Of a stretch of DNA of 64,000 bases, positions 45,628-57,506 are shown in pieces. Source of the DNA: Dendrocalamus latiflorus. Its lineage: Eukaryota > Streptophyta > Magnoliopsida > Poales > Poaceae. Both the position numbers and the translations under genes were made by a program. The notes below the pieces were generated by a model. It did no database searches and was not told the origin of the DNA. It saw only the letters and a list, made by a program, of their open reading frames with translations. The DNA lies in contig CM029631.1 of assembly GCA_017311315.1 (NCBI GenBank), positions 4,867,360-4,931,359 on the forward strand, written 5' to 3'. Position 1 is the first letter of the stretch. Every line of letters starts with the position of its first letter.

Positions 45628-48600
45628 TCATTCACTCAGGAGGTCCACAAATCTCCTGAAATTCTCGTACGAGGAGCCGCCCTCACTGATGCACCTGCAG
45701 GCCGTATCCTTGAATGACCGTGCTCTCTCCCTGATTTCAGCGTCGCCAACGACCTGCTCCACCTTGCCGCTCACCTCGTCCTTCGTCACAATGCCGTCCG
45801 CGTCGGGCGACACCGCCAGGCCGGTCCTCCACACATTGATGATGTAGCTCCGGTCCAGGAACTGGTCGCAGAAGTAGGGCCAGCACAGGAACGGCACGCC
45901 GTTCCTCACCCCCTCCATCGTCGAGTTCCACCCGCAGTGCGACACGAAGCACGCCACCGCACGGTGCGCCAGAACCTGTCGAAATGAAGCAGAATCATCA
46001 CCCTTTTGACATCAAACACGCGAGACGGCCGGATGACGCACTAACAAGTTGCCCGGGTGCAGATGAGCATGACAGTTTATGGGTTTAACATGACCTGCTG
46101 CTGGGAGCACCAGCTGACGATCATGCCCTTGCCGGCGACGCGTTGCTGGAACTCGTCGAGCCACGCCTTTCTCAGGCCGGGGGTGAAGTCCGGCCGCACC
46201 ACCCACAGGAACGGGCGGCCGGTGAGCTCCAGCCCCTCGGCGAGCTCATGGAACTGGCGCGGGTCGAAGATGGCCATGCTGCCGAAGGCCACGTACACGA
46301 CGGAGTTGTTCGGCTGCGCGTCGATCCATTTCAGGCACCTCATGTCCTCCGGCAAGAAGTGGCCGATGGGCCTCTGGAACTCCCGGTCGCCCAACAGCGG
46401 GCCGATGGGCAGTATGTTGGGGAAGAGCTTGAACACGCCGGCCTCGGCCTCGTGGAACGAGTTGCAGACGACCATCTCGGCGAGGTCGTTGAGCTTGTTG
46501 TTCCGGACCACCAGCTGGAAGATGATGTGCTGCCCGTCGGGGGCGCCGGCGTTGTTCCACGACAGCTGCGACGTGTGGAGCGGCGGCATCCCGGGGGCGA
46601 GCTGCAGCGTCTCCTGCCGCTCTGGCCATCCTGCGGTTATTCGATCTCGCCTGTGAGAAAGCAAGAGTGCGCTACAAATAGGCAATTTCACGTCCATAGG
46701 CCAGTCCTCACACCTCACCCTTGTTTCTCGGTTGCAACATGCTCAAATGCATTAAGGCCTCATTCCAAATTCCAAATGACTTTATCTTTTGTTTTTTTTT
46801 CTTTTGACTTATTTAAGTCAGAAGTCACTTGAAACGTATCAGCTTTTAATTTTGGTTTACTTTAGTTTTTTAGCTTTTTTGGATTTTTCTTTTTTCTCTT
46901 TATTCTTTTGCATTATCCATGACGGTATAATGTTTTTTCTTATTTTCTTATTTTCCTTTTAATTGAATAACTCAGAAAAACTAACAGTCGGTGTAATACA
47001 ATTTTACCTAAAATCTAACAGCCAAAGCCACAAGTCAAAAGTTTAAACTCTTTGAAGTGGCCGTAAATAACTTGTGTGTTGTATACTGTCTAAGAGCAAG
47101 TCTAATTGAGCATAGGTCCAACAATAAAGTTTGTTAAAGCCCCAATCAAAATTACTTCGATTATAGTAGTTAATGGGTTGAGAATTAAAATGAGTCTATT
47201 TCGAGTGAAAAAATATTAACAGAGCTCGGCTCGATAGTGGCTCGTTAGCTCGAATTTAAAATGACTACTTAAATAATAAATAAAATAATTTTATGTTGAA
47301 ATAAGTCAATTTCAAAATTAGCTCGCTCGTTAATCTTAGTAGCCGGTCCTAATTGAGCAGCTACTAGTTACATGTCCGTGCGTTGCAATGGAATTTATTG
47401 GATGTATAAAGAATTATGCTATGGAAGCAGGGGCGGGCCCAGCGGGTAGTCCATATAGGCCCAAGACTACCCGCTCCGCCGGCGCCCATCCGCCTCCGCC
47501 AGTCCGCCTCGCCTCTGCCTCCGCCTCCACCAGGCTCCCTCCGCCTCGGCGCCTCCGCCTCCGCCTCCGCAGGCCGCGACCGCAGGAAGAGCCGAGGAGC
47601 AAAGCAAGCGGGCACCGGCGACCACAACCTGGCCTTCGCGCTGCCGAAAGCACCGACCCCGCCCCCGAAGGCCGACCCCTCCCCCAACCTCTTCGTCTCC
47701 GGTGCGATTCCTTCTCTCCCTTCTTCCTGTTTCCTTCCTTTTTCGTAACACCTCTCAAGCATATTGATGTGATGGATTGGGCATTTCGATGCTGTTCGTG
47801 TGTGGGGTTGGTTGAACAAGTCCGATGGCAGATTGGGGATACAGGGTAGTGGTTGGAGTTGGTTTAAGCCTAGGATTGTTGCTGGTGCTGTTGTTGCAGG
47901 TGTGCAAATTCGTGCTTGTTTGCAAAATTGCGTAGTGAAGTGGTTGGGGTTTGCTGGATAATAATTTTTTAGTTAGGCATACCCTGAATTCAAATCCTGG
48001 GTCCGCCATTGTATGGAAGGGATTGCTCTGATCGGTTGAAAAGTGGAGAGTGATGAGAAGTTAAAGAAATAGAACAGTTAGAGGAGAATGAACATACGAC
48101 TACCAACTCATTTTTTTAAATAATAATGATAATATACCTACTTTTGTACTACCAGCCTTAAAGAAATTTTTTACAGAGAGACCAGATCTAGCAACCATTG
48201 ACCACTGACCAGTGCAAAGTTCAGGTAGATGTTTATTCAATATCTAAATGAAAAGCACGGCAACGAGTTGTTTAATTCTTACGAGGCACGAAGAAGCAAG
48301 AACAGTGGAATTTGCCTACCCTTCTCGTTCAGGACTCCGTCCTCAATCAACTTGGGGATCTTGAGCATGATGGCGAAGCACGCCGCGGACCCGGGCCAGA
48401 AGGAGGTGACCCGGATGCCGAGCTTCTTGGCGACCTCGAAGGACCACCCCATGTTGACGTCGCCCACGAGCCACCTGACCTTGGGCCTCCCGGCCGCCTC
48501 CATCTCCCCGACGAGCTTCTCCAGGTACCCCGGCATGTGCCGCGTGTAGGCGTCGATGAGCTTGTTGAGGTCCTTGCGGTCCTCGTCGTCGGCCAGCCCG

Positions 48601-48803
48601 TCCGGGATGGACGCCAGGTGGATGCCACGCAGCGCCGCCGCGCCGTCCGCCGGCAGCGCGCCGACCACCAGCGCGTGGTCGACCTCGGTGTTGACGAAGG
48701 TGACCTCGAAGCCGTGGTCGACCAGGCGGTGAGAGAGCTCCATGAGCGGGATGACGTGGCCCTGGCACGGCATGGGCAGCACGAGGACGTGAGCCTTGGT
48801 CAT
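45628..48803 (-). CDS. UGT-7: UDP-glycosyltransferase 83A1-like, intact
   Basis: Exons 48803-48320, 46630-46095 and 45975-45628 give 455 aa; exon lengths (484, 536, 348) are identical to those of UGT-4 and UGT-5. Catalytic His16 (PMPCQGH), Asp115 and the complete PSPG box with HCGWNS and DQ are present. Intron 1 is 1,689 bp because it holds nested insertions, including a 584-bp hAT element. Intron 2 is 119 bp. It differs from UGT-5 at about 12 residues, including RVTSFWPG against RVASFWPA, PEDMR against PEDKR and SPDADG against SPGVDG. The upstream TATAAG and AG tract are kept. Activity is expected to be very close to that of UGT-5. Confidence 0.93.
47361..48129. mobile_element. Nested insertion in UGT-7 intron 1
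   Basis: Sequence missing from UGT-5 intron 1. The flanks GGTCCTAATTGAGCAG and ATAATAT-CCTACTT are nearly adjacent in UGT-5 (about 30135-30160). It begins CTACTAGTTACATGTCCGTG and carries the hAT element at 47428-48011 inside it. Confidence 0.55.
47428..48011. mobile_element. Non-autonomous hAT element, TSD TATGGAAG
   Basis: It starts CAGGGGCGGGCCCAG and ends CTGGGTCCGCCATTG, flanked by the perfect 8-bp duplication TATGGAAG (47420-47427 and 48012-48019). The first third is a GC-rich Pro/Ser-coding leader (47465-47700) running into a donor-like GGTGCG. It resembles the 5' leader of a hAT gene or a captured exon. No transposase is present. Confidence 0.85.
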
Positions 48804-48910
48804 GGCTACCTCTCCCTGACCTCTCTCTCTCTCTATATAATCTGAGGCGGAGGCAAGGGCAGTGGCGAGCTGGCTGAATGGCAAATGGGCAATCACTGCA
48901 TGCCACCTTT

Positions 48911-48916
48911 CTTATA
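48911..48916 (-). promoter_or_regulatory. TATA box of UGT-7
   Basis: TATAAG on the minus strand about 108 bp before the ATG, with a short (AG)12 tract (about 48920-48944) on its upstream side. Confidence 0.55.
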
Positions 48917-48979
48917 GCCAGAGAGAGAGAGAGAGAGAGAGAGAAGACATGAGAAAAAGGCCAAGGGATTATTCTGGCT

Positions 48980-51900
48980 CACATGCTGCTAGCGCCGCCC
49001 TCACATCACATGGGTAAACTATTGTATAAATTAGTCGACGTGATCTACAAGCCCACAAGTCAAGCATATGTGACCAGCAATAAGCCAATAACAATTATCT
49101 GTGGTACTCATCTGATGCAGGCAGTGTTTGGCACCTTGTCAAAAAGGTCAGAGCTCGTGAAGTGGTGATCGCGAGGAGTAGGTACTAACCGGTCCAGGCT
49201 CGCCGGCTTCCCACTAACGCTGATGCCAAGTCTACTGGCCTGTTTGATATGGTTACGATTTATGACTTTTGGTTATTTTTTTTTGAATTTTAGCTGTTTG
49301 CGACAGAGATTACGGAGAGAGATACTCGTTTGCGATTTTGGTTGATATAGATGTTGGACTTTTAACATGTACTACAATTAACTTGTAAATCTTATCTTGA
49401 GAAAATACTCCATTTAAAAGTTAGTATTATAGCAAAAGCCAAAAGCCGCTTTCAGGGTGTATTTGGTTGAGTTGAGCTGTGGAAAAGCTGCTGTGAGCTG
49501 TGGAAAAGCTGCTGTAGGTTGTGGGCTGTGGAAAAGCTGTAAGCTGTTTGGTTCAAACAAGTATAAAATTTACCTCCTATCTCTATTTTCTTTGAAACAA
49601 CTGTGAAACAGCTCTCTATTTTCACCATGTCAAAAAGCAGAAAGCCAAAAGCCAAAAGTAGGGTCCAATGTGCTTTCAAAACTGTACTACCCAAAAGTAG
49701 CTGCTTCTGAAAAAGCAGCTTCTGATTTCCACCCCTTTGGTTGGTTTTTGGCTTTTTAGAAGCAAAAGCAGCCCCCAAAAGCTCAACCTTACGTCACATG
49801 CACGAATTGAAGGTCACCGTCCGTTGTATTAAAAGTTTAAAACTGGATAATGAGATGCTTCATGATTGATCGTGCGTCAGGATCGGTGATTATGCATTAT
49901 AAGTTGATTTTGATTTGCAACATTTTCCGGTATCAATCATGAATGCTTCGTGATTGATTTGCTTGAAAATCTCATCTATTTCAGCCATATTTTTCGGCAA
50001 AAGAAATTTGTTTGCCATTGCTTCACAATGTTAGCTTCCAGAGTCCGTCGACAAGACCAAAGAGTCCAAAGAAAGTAATTATCCGTTCAAGAACTCTTCT
50101 TCCGGCATCAGTGTCTCGCTATTCCATATTTCCATGCACGAAAACACCCCACGCCCCTCCCCAGGCAAGGGCGGAGTCACATCCTAGATAGGATAGGTTT
50201 CAGCTCGGGATATAAAAAAAATATCTAGTATATATCTCAAGTAAATTCAGTTCAGTCTGAGTAACATTTACATGGTCCAGCTCGGATAACTTAGATCATT
50301 CCACAACTAAAACCAGAATGTAACCAAATACTGGCTCCGCCACTGCTCACAAGCGAAAGAATCCTTCAAATAATGAGCAAAGCAGTTCACGATCTTGGGC
50401 CTAGGGGAGTGTAGATTTGCAACGTTGAAAACTTGAGAACAAAAAGGGAGCATTCAACCATTCGGCACTCGTGGGAACGCTTATGCGAACATACCGAATA
50501 CCAATAAATCGATAAATTATTTCGAAAAGACTATCTCCATAAACCATTTCAAAACGACGATAGAGAAATTATTTCATCTTGTTTGTTTAAGGAAAGCTAC
50601 AATCTATAAGTCGAAAAGTAGGGCCATCTTTGACTTTTGGTGCCTCAGGCTCTCCATGCAATTGGGGGGGAAGATACTGTACAAATTTGATGATCTCTTT
50701 TCTAAATAAACCGAAAGTTGGTTGTCACAGCATGCATGTATAAGAAGACAAATGAAGGGCAACCTTCGTCACATTTTGATATTTAGCATGCATGCGAATG
50801 AAAGTGATTGCTGCTCCAATAAAAGGAAACAAATAAACAAAACCAAAAGCTTGATCAACGTGCTCTCTTTGACCAAGAGCTGAACATGTTAATAATGAAT
50901 CCATAAGAAAAAAATAACACCTGGAAGAACAAGTACTGTGCAGATAAATTACTGAGCATCATACATTTCTTGGTCCTTAACTGATGAGGTAGTACATTTG
51001 ATGCGTGCTCAAATGAAAAATTCAGAAATCTGAGCACTGCCAACAGCTTCCGAGACAGCAAAAATTCTGAATTCTTTTTGACTTTCAGCTAGCTTATGTT
51101 TGTACTATCTACAATAACTAGCTTTTAAACAATGTGTTTTTTCAAAGCGAGGTCAACAAGAAGATTGCAGGAAAAAGTGTACTGAATTCAGCTGTATCGG
51201 CCAAAATCATATGCGACCATTTTTTGTACGTACTACCTCTCGCGAACAACTATAATTTAAATATTTAAGCCATAGGTCATAAGCTATCAACCCAAAAAAA
51301 TCCACCCGATATCTCACATACAGAGTTTGGATGCATCCAGATTAGCGCTTTGTATTGCCTGGACCCCGGGGGGGGGGGGGGGGGACCAAACCCATAACAG
51401 CAAACCTGGCAATGTTACGAATTTTGGTGAATTCTTACTAGCCACAGATAAAATGACATAGAGAAACATTCTGATTTTCAGAAAGAAAGAAACTATTTCT
51501 GAACTTAAAGAAAATTAAGGACCAAAAAAAAAACCAAAATAGAGGCAACCTAACTACATGAGGAAGTTGATTTCCTATTTTTGCTGGCAAAACAAGATAA
51601 TTGTCTTCTCTTTTTTTTCTGACATAGCATGATATGCGGATAGTGTTTTTGGTAATCCAATTTGTTAAGAAAAATACTAGTCAATGAAACTACGAGCACG
51701 TTAGTATTAAAGTCGCTTTGGGGATAAGCAGATCGATATATCTTTCTGCAAAGAGACTTCTGCTCATAAAATATTCTGAAAGCAAATTCTGAACAAAGTC
51801 ATGCAAAACAACGTGTGCTGCTATGTAGCCCCTTCCTATCATATGGATATTTGCTTGATTCACATTTATTTTAGTTGTTAGATGTTGTTTTCATAATAGA

Positions 51901-52298
51901 CCAATATTTATCTTTTATTTCTCAACTCTATCAATTAACCAAGCAGATAACATATACCTTGTCAGGTCTGACCAGTGACCAATAATTTCCATTGTTTAGC
52001 AAAAGATAAAGTCAGATTTTTTCAACAATGATGAAGAGGAAACACACAAGCCCCAAAAGAGAAATGGGCATACGAATAACCGTGAAAAAGATTTCTGTTG
52101 CCCTAAACATCCTTAATTCATCTAATTTCGTTTCTACTTGGATCAGATTCAGAGATAAGCAACATTCGGAATATAGCTTGATAAACTATGAAAAAAAGTA
52201 AAATATGATCAGAACAAGAATTTGCATTCTGCATTTCTATCAATTTACTGAGCAAATCAGCTAATCTCAGTCATGACCAAAATTTTAAACCATTAGTC
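48980..52298. other. UGT-7 upstream flank and intergenic DNA
   Basis: It is homologous to 31031-32866 up to 51586. Insertions unique to this copy lie at 49236-49790 (two MITE-like pieces with GGCCTGTTTG and TTGAGCTGTGGAAAAGC words) and about 50145-50425 (starting near AAGGGCGGAGTC and ending GGCTCCGCCACTG). A G-run lies at 51367-51384. The stretch 51587-52298 is single-copy here; no exon was found in it. Confidence 0.5.
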
Positions 52299-52583
52299 TG
52301 TTATCTAATCTAGTTATTCTAGTGCAGTTCAGTTTCAGTCTACATGTCTTCCGTTCAGTTTTAGTCTGCATGTCTTCCGTTCAGTTTCTCATCTAGTGCA
52401 GGTCTGTTACTAGTAGTCTGCATGTCTTCCGTTTGTAATTGCTAAATAAAAAGAGGAGTAAACCAGAAAAGTTTCAACGTTCTGCAACGCCAAAATCGTT
52501 TGTTGTTCCTGTGTTCTAGTGTGTGTGCTATTGCTCATCCGACAACACATCAAACATCGGCATTAGCAGGCATTCTGTCTTCA
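52299..52583 (+). repeat. Left LTR of the Copia element
   Basis: 285 bp, TG...CA, containing AAATAAAAAGAGG (TATA-like) near the middle. It is shorter than the right LTR because it has one copy of a ~60-bp internal unit. Confidence 0.93.
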
Positions 52584-52619
52584 ATTGGTATCAGAGCTGC
52601 GTTCAGGATCCTGGTGGCC

Positions 52620-55600
52620 ATGTCAGCTCCGGTGGGAGGCAGGTCGGTCACACCTCTGCGGTTGGATCGCTTTCGGTCGCCATCACGTGGTCCTCGCCGT
52701 CCGCGACAACAGAATGGTCGAGAGCGCGAGGTCGTCATCGAGCGCGTGGTCAAGGAAGCGTCGGCGTCGGTGCAGTATCCGATGCTGACCAAGACCAACT
52801 ACCCGGAGTGGGCGATGCTCATGCGCATCAACCTGCAGGCGCAAGGCTTGTGGGGAGCCATCGAACCCGGCGGCGCAGAGTATAGCGTGGATCGTCTGGC
52901 GTTAGCAGCGATTGCTCGAGCTGTCCCGCCGGAGATGCTGGCCTCGATCGGCAATAAGGACTCCGCGCAGGAGGCGTGGGATGCTGTCAAGATCATGCGG
53001 ATGGGCGTCGAGCGTGTGCGCGAGGCGAACGCGCAGAAACTCCGACACGACTTCAACAATATTGCATTCAAGGAAGGGGAGGCCATCGAGACTTCTCGAT
53101 GCGCATCATGGGCCTCGCCAATAATCTGCGGCTTCTCGGCGACCACATCACCGATGGCGAGGTCGTGCGCAAGATGTTGCAGGTGGTCCCTGATAAGTTC
53201 ATGCAGGTCGCAATCTCCATCGAGACGCTGCTCAACATCAACGACATGTCCGTCGAGGAAGTCACGGGCCGACTCCGGTCCATCGAGCAGCGGTACGAGG
53301 CGCGAGCGGTGGCCGCAGAACTGGGCCCATCCCTGCTCCTCTCCTCCAAAGAGGAGGAGATGATCCGTCGTATGCGTCGACGGGAGAGCAAGGCTGCACG
53401 AGGCGGTGGCAACTTCACCGGTGGCGGTTCAAACGCCCCATGCCATGACACGTTGCAGTCCAACCGCGGCCGAGACGCACCGCGCGAAGACGGTGGCGGG
53501 CAAGCCTCCAACAAGGACCGCTGCAAGTACTGCAAGAAGAAGGTTCATTGGGCCCATGAATGCAGAAAGAAAAAAAGAGACGAGGCGCAAGCGCACCTAG
53601 TCCAAGAAGGTGGTGACGAAGACGAACCGGTCCTGCTTATGGCCCACGTGGCGGCGTTGGCTCTCGGGCCGGTGTCTTCCCGGGTTCATGTCGACCCGGA
53701 ACGCGTGGGCGCTCGCGTTCATCTGAACGAGGAGCGCGCCATGGTGCAGCTTGGCGACACCAACACCGGCGAGCAGAAGCACTGCGTATGGTACCTCAAC
53801 ACGGGCGCATCGAACCACATGACGGGCGTCGCTGCTGCCTTCTCCGAGCTGGTCCGAAATGTCTCCGGAACGGTCAAATTCGGCGATGGCTCGGTCATGG
53901 ACATCATCAGGCGCGGCTTGATTGTGTTCGTGGCGTGTGATGGGCAACACCGCGTTCTCTCCGACGTGTACTACATTCCCAGGCTGCGCAGCAACATTGT
54001 GAGCCTGGGTCAACTCGACGAGTTCGGCTGCGAGGTCCTGAGCAAGCACGGCGTGCTGCGGGTACGCGACCCACAGCACGAGCTACTCGCCAAGGTACGC
54101 AGATCGGCTAACCGTCTGTACAAGATCACACTCACCGTTGCACGTCCGGTTTCTCTCCTCGCACATTCGGACGACGAGGCCTGGCGCTGGCATGAGCGTT
54201 TCGGCCACCTCAGCTTTGACACGCTGAGAAAGATGGTGCGCGGCAACATGGCATGCGGACTTCCCCGACTGGATCACGTCGACCAACTCTGCGACGCGTG
54301 CCTCGTCGGTAAGCAGTGGCGCACGCCGTTCCCTGTTGAGGCCAACTACCGCGCCAAGGGACGTCTGGACCTCGTACATGGAGATCTATGCGGGCCCGTC
54401 ACGCCAGCGACGCATGGCGGCAAACGCTACTTCCTTCTCCTTGTCGACGATGCTAGCCGCTATATGTGGCTGGTACTGTTGTCAAGCAAGGACGAGGCGG
54501 CCGGCGCGATCAAGAAGTTCCAAGCCGGCGTCGAGGTCGAGACCGGGCGGAAGCTACGCGCGCTACGTACCGATCGCGGTGGCGAGTTCACGTCCGTGAC
54601 CTTCGGCGAGTACTGCGCGGAGAAGGGCGTGCACCGGCAGCTCACGACACCGTACTCCCCGCAACAGAACGACGTCGTGGAGCGCCGGAACCAGACTGTG
54701 ATGGCTATGGCGTGATGCCTGCTCAAGGCAAAGAAGGTGCCCAGTACATTCTGGGGGGAGGCGGTGAGCACGACTGTGTTCATTTTAAACAGGTCTTCGA
54801 CGAAAAACGTCACCGGCATGACTCCCTATGAGGCTTGGCATGGCGAGAAGCCGGCGGTGAACTTCTTGCGCACGTTCGGGTGCATTGCGCATGTGAAGGT
54901 CACGCGTCCCCATCTCACCAAGCTCGACGATCGCAGTGTGAAGATGGTGTTTCTGGGCTACGAGCCAGGCTCAAAGGGGTACCGTGTGTACGACCCGGTG
55001 AGCGGTCGTCTGCATGCCACTCGTGATGCGGTGTTTGACGAGGGCAGCGGGTGGAATTGGGAGGAGGTCGGCGGCAACGCAGTCCCTGAGACCTTCACCG
55101 TGGAATACACGGTCAGTGCTCCCATGGGCGGCAATGAGCCGGCTTCTCCTGTATCCCCGTCGGCCTCACCAGAACAAGAGCAAGGGGAGCAGACGCTACG
55201 CACTCCCTCGGACACCAGGAGCAGTGCGGATGGCGCGCGTGTCACGTACGCCACGCCACTGTCAAACATCCTGTCCGGCAATGAGCTGGATGACGAGGGA
55301 GCACCCCGGCGGTTCCGCACCATCGAGGACTACATCAACAACTCCGAGCAAGTCGAGCTGGATCCGGAGGAGCTGCTCTTGGCGGCATCTAAGGAGCCCA
55401 CGTCGTTCGCCGAGGCCAACACTGATCCGGCTTGGCATGCGGCGATGGAGGAGGAGATGGCCGCGATCGTGGACAACGGCACCTGGGAGGCTGTTGATCT
55501 CCCGGTGGGACACCGGCCCATTGGTCTCAAATGGGTTTACAAGCTCAAGAAGGACGCACAAGGCTCGGTAGTTAGGCACAAAGCACGACTTGTCGCGAAG

Positions 55601-57035
55601 GGCTACGTGCAGCGTGCTGGTGTGGACTATGACGAGGTATTCGCGCCGGTGGCGCGGCTCGACTCAGTGCGAGCTCTGGTGGCCATTGCTGCGCATGAAG
55701 GGTGGACAGTCCATCACCTCGATGTCAAGTTTGCATTCCTCAACAGGGACCTCACAGAGGAAGTTTACGTCGCTCAGCCGCCAGGATTTGTGATTGCCGG
55801 GCAAGAGCAGCGAGTTCTCAAGCTACGCAAGGCACTGTATGGCCTACGTCAGGCTCCGCGAGCATGGAGTGTCAAGCTCGACCGCACATTGGTAGCATTG
55901 GGATTCACTCGGTGCGCAGAGGAGCACGGTGTGTACACTCGCGGCACAGGGAACGGGCGTCTACTATTGGGCGTATACGTCGACAACTTGATTCTCACCG
56001 GTGGCTACCTGGGTGAGATCGATCAATTCAAGAAGGAGATGAAGCGCTCATTGAAGATGAGCGACCTCGAGCACTTGAGCTACTACCTCGGGATTGAGGT
56101 CAAGCAGCTGCCTGGGAAGATCACATTGTGCCAGGCGGCGTATGCGACGAAGCTACTGGACAAAGCGGGCATGGCTGGCTGCAATGCTGTTCAAGTCCCC
56201 ATGGAATCACGCTTGAAGCTGAGTAAGAAGAGCTCCAACCCTCCTGTTGATTCTACATTTTACCGCAGTATCGTTGGGGGCCTTCGTTACTTAGTCCATA
56301 CCCGGCCGGACATTAGCTTCGCCGTCGGGTACGTCAGTCGGTTCATGGAAAACCCGACAACAGAGCACCTGAGCGCCGTCAAGCATCTACTGCGCTATGT
56401 TGCGGGTACAATTCACTTCGGCCTTAGTTACTCCAGCGGCTCCGGCGACATCAAGCTCCAGGGGTTCAGCGACGCGGACATGGTTGGACGATCGCAAGAG
56501 CACTTCCGGCGTGCTGTTCTGCATCGGTCAGGCACCTGTGACATGGCAATCCCAGAAGCAATCGGTGGTCGCATTGTCTAGTTGCGAGGCTGAGTACATC
56601 GCAGCGTCATCAGCGACATGCCAAGGACTTTGGCTTGGTCATCTGCTCGGCAGATTCTACGGGCGAGCTCCGGGCATCGTTACCATCCACGTCGACAACC
56701 AGTCGGCAATACAACTCTGCAAGAATCCGGTCTTTCATGGCCGGAGCAAGCACATTGAGATGCGCTTTCAATTCATTCGGGAGTGCGTCGAGGGTGGCCA
56801 AGTTGCCATCCAAAAGATCCACACCGACGATCAGCTGGCAGATATATTGACAAAATCACTTGGCCAGGTGCGTTTTCTACACTTGCGCTCGAAGCTCGGC
56901 TCGTCGACATCATCCACAACTAGATTAGGGGGAGTAATGTTATCTAATCTAGTTATTCTAGTGCAGTTCAGTTTCAGTCTGCATGTCTTCCGTTCAGTTT
57001 TAGACTGTATGTCTTCCGTTCAGTTTCTCATCTAG
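52620..57035 (+). pseudogene. Copia gag-pol polyprotein, inactivated
   Basis: The reading starts at ATG 52620. The gag region is followed by a CCHC knuckle (CKYCKKKVHWAHEC, about 53520), the protease site (about 53790), integrase with HHCC and DDE blocks (54180-54700), reverse transcriptase (55450-56000) and RNase H (56450-56850). Breaks are: a one-base loss near 53092 shifting the frame; TGA at 54713-54715 within integrase; and a small deletion near 56485 shifting the frame in RNase H. Missense changes hit key residues: Asn replaces the active-site Asp of the protease (53798-53800), and Asn replaces the last Asp of the reverse-transcriptase YVDD box (55985-55987). Frames otherwise stay open. 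The last frame runs on into the right LTR. Confidence 0.9.
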
Positions 57036-57282
57036 TGCAGGTCTGTTACTAGTAGTCTGCATGTCTTCCGTTCAGTTTCTCATCTAGTGCAGGTCTGTTA
57101 CTAGTAGTCTGCATGTCTGCATGTCTTCCATTTGTAATTGCTAAATAAAAAGAGGAGTAAACCAGAAAAGTTGCAACGTTCTGCAACGCCAAAATCGTTT
57201 GTTGTTCCTGTGTTCTAGTGTATGTGCTATTGCTCGTCCGACAACACATCAAACATCGGCATTAGCAGGCGTTCTGCCTTCA
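56938..57282 (+). repeat. Right LTR of the Copia element
   Basis: 345 bp. It carries an extra tandem copy of the unit CATCTAGTGCAGGTCTGTTA...TGCATGTCTTCC compared with the left LTR. Confidence 0.93.
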
Positions 57283-57506
57283 TAGTCAATTGTACTCAAA
57301 ATAGTGCAACCATAGTGACCACAACTAATATCACAGTAACACATCGCCAACTCATGACGATCTGATAACTACTTCGATTGTAACGTGGGAGAGTAGAGGC
57401 GTGGCGCGAGATGAAACGCAAACTTAGATCGGAGCGGAGCGGCGAGACGATGGGAGCGTGGATAGGAGGTGGGAGCGTAGAGCCATGGTGTGACATTGTT
57501 ACGTAC

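Larger units (their letters stand above)
52299..57282 (+). mobile_element. Complete Ty1/Copia retrotransposon, decayed
   Basis: A 4,984-bp element bounded by TAGTC duplications (52294-52298 and 57283-57287). LTRs lie at 52299-52583 and 56938-57282, beginning TGTTATCTAATC. The primer-binding site (TTGGTATCAGAGC) directly follows the left LTR and the purine tract AGGGGGAG directly precedes the right LTR. The internal gag-pol order (gag, protease, integrase, reverse transcriptase, RNase H) is that of Copia. The coding region has a stop and two frameshifts, so the element cannot move by itself. Confidence 0.95.

Noticed and set aside
2730..48803. A multi-enzyme biosynthetic gene cluster
   Set aside because: Only glycosyltransferase paralogues and transposons are present; no P450, terpene synthase, acyltransferase or similar enzyme was seen. 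It is a tandem family array.
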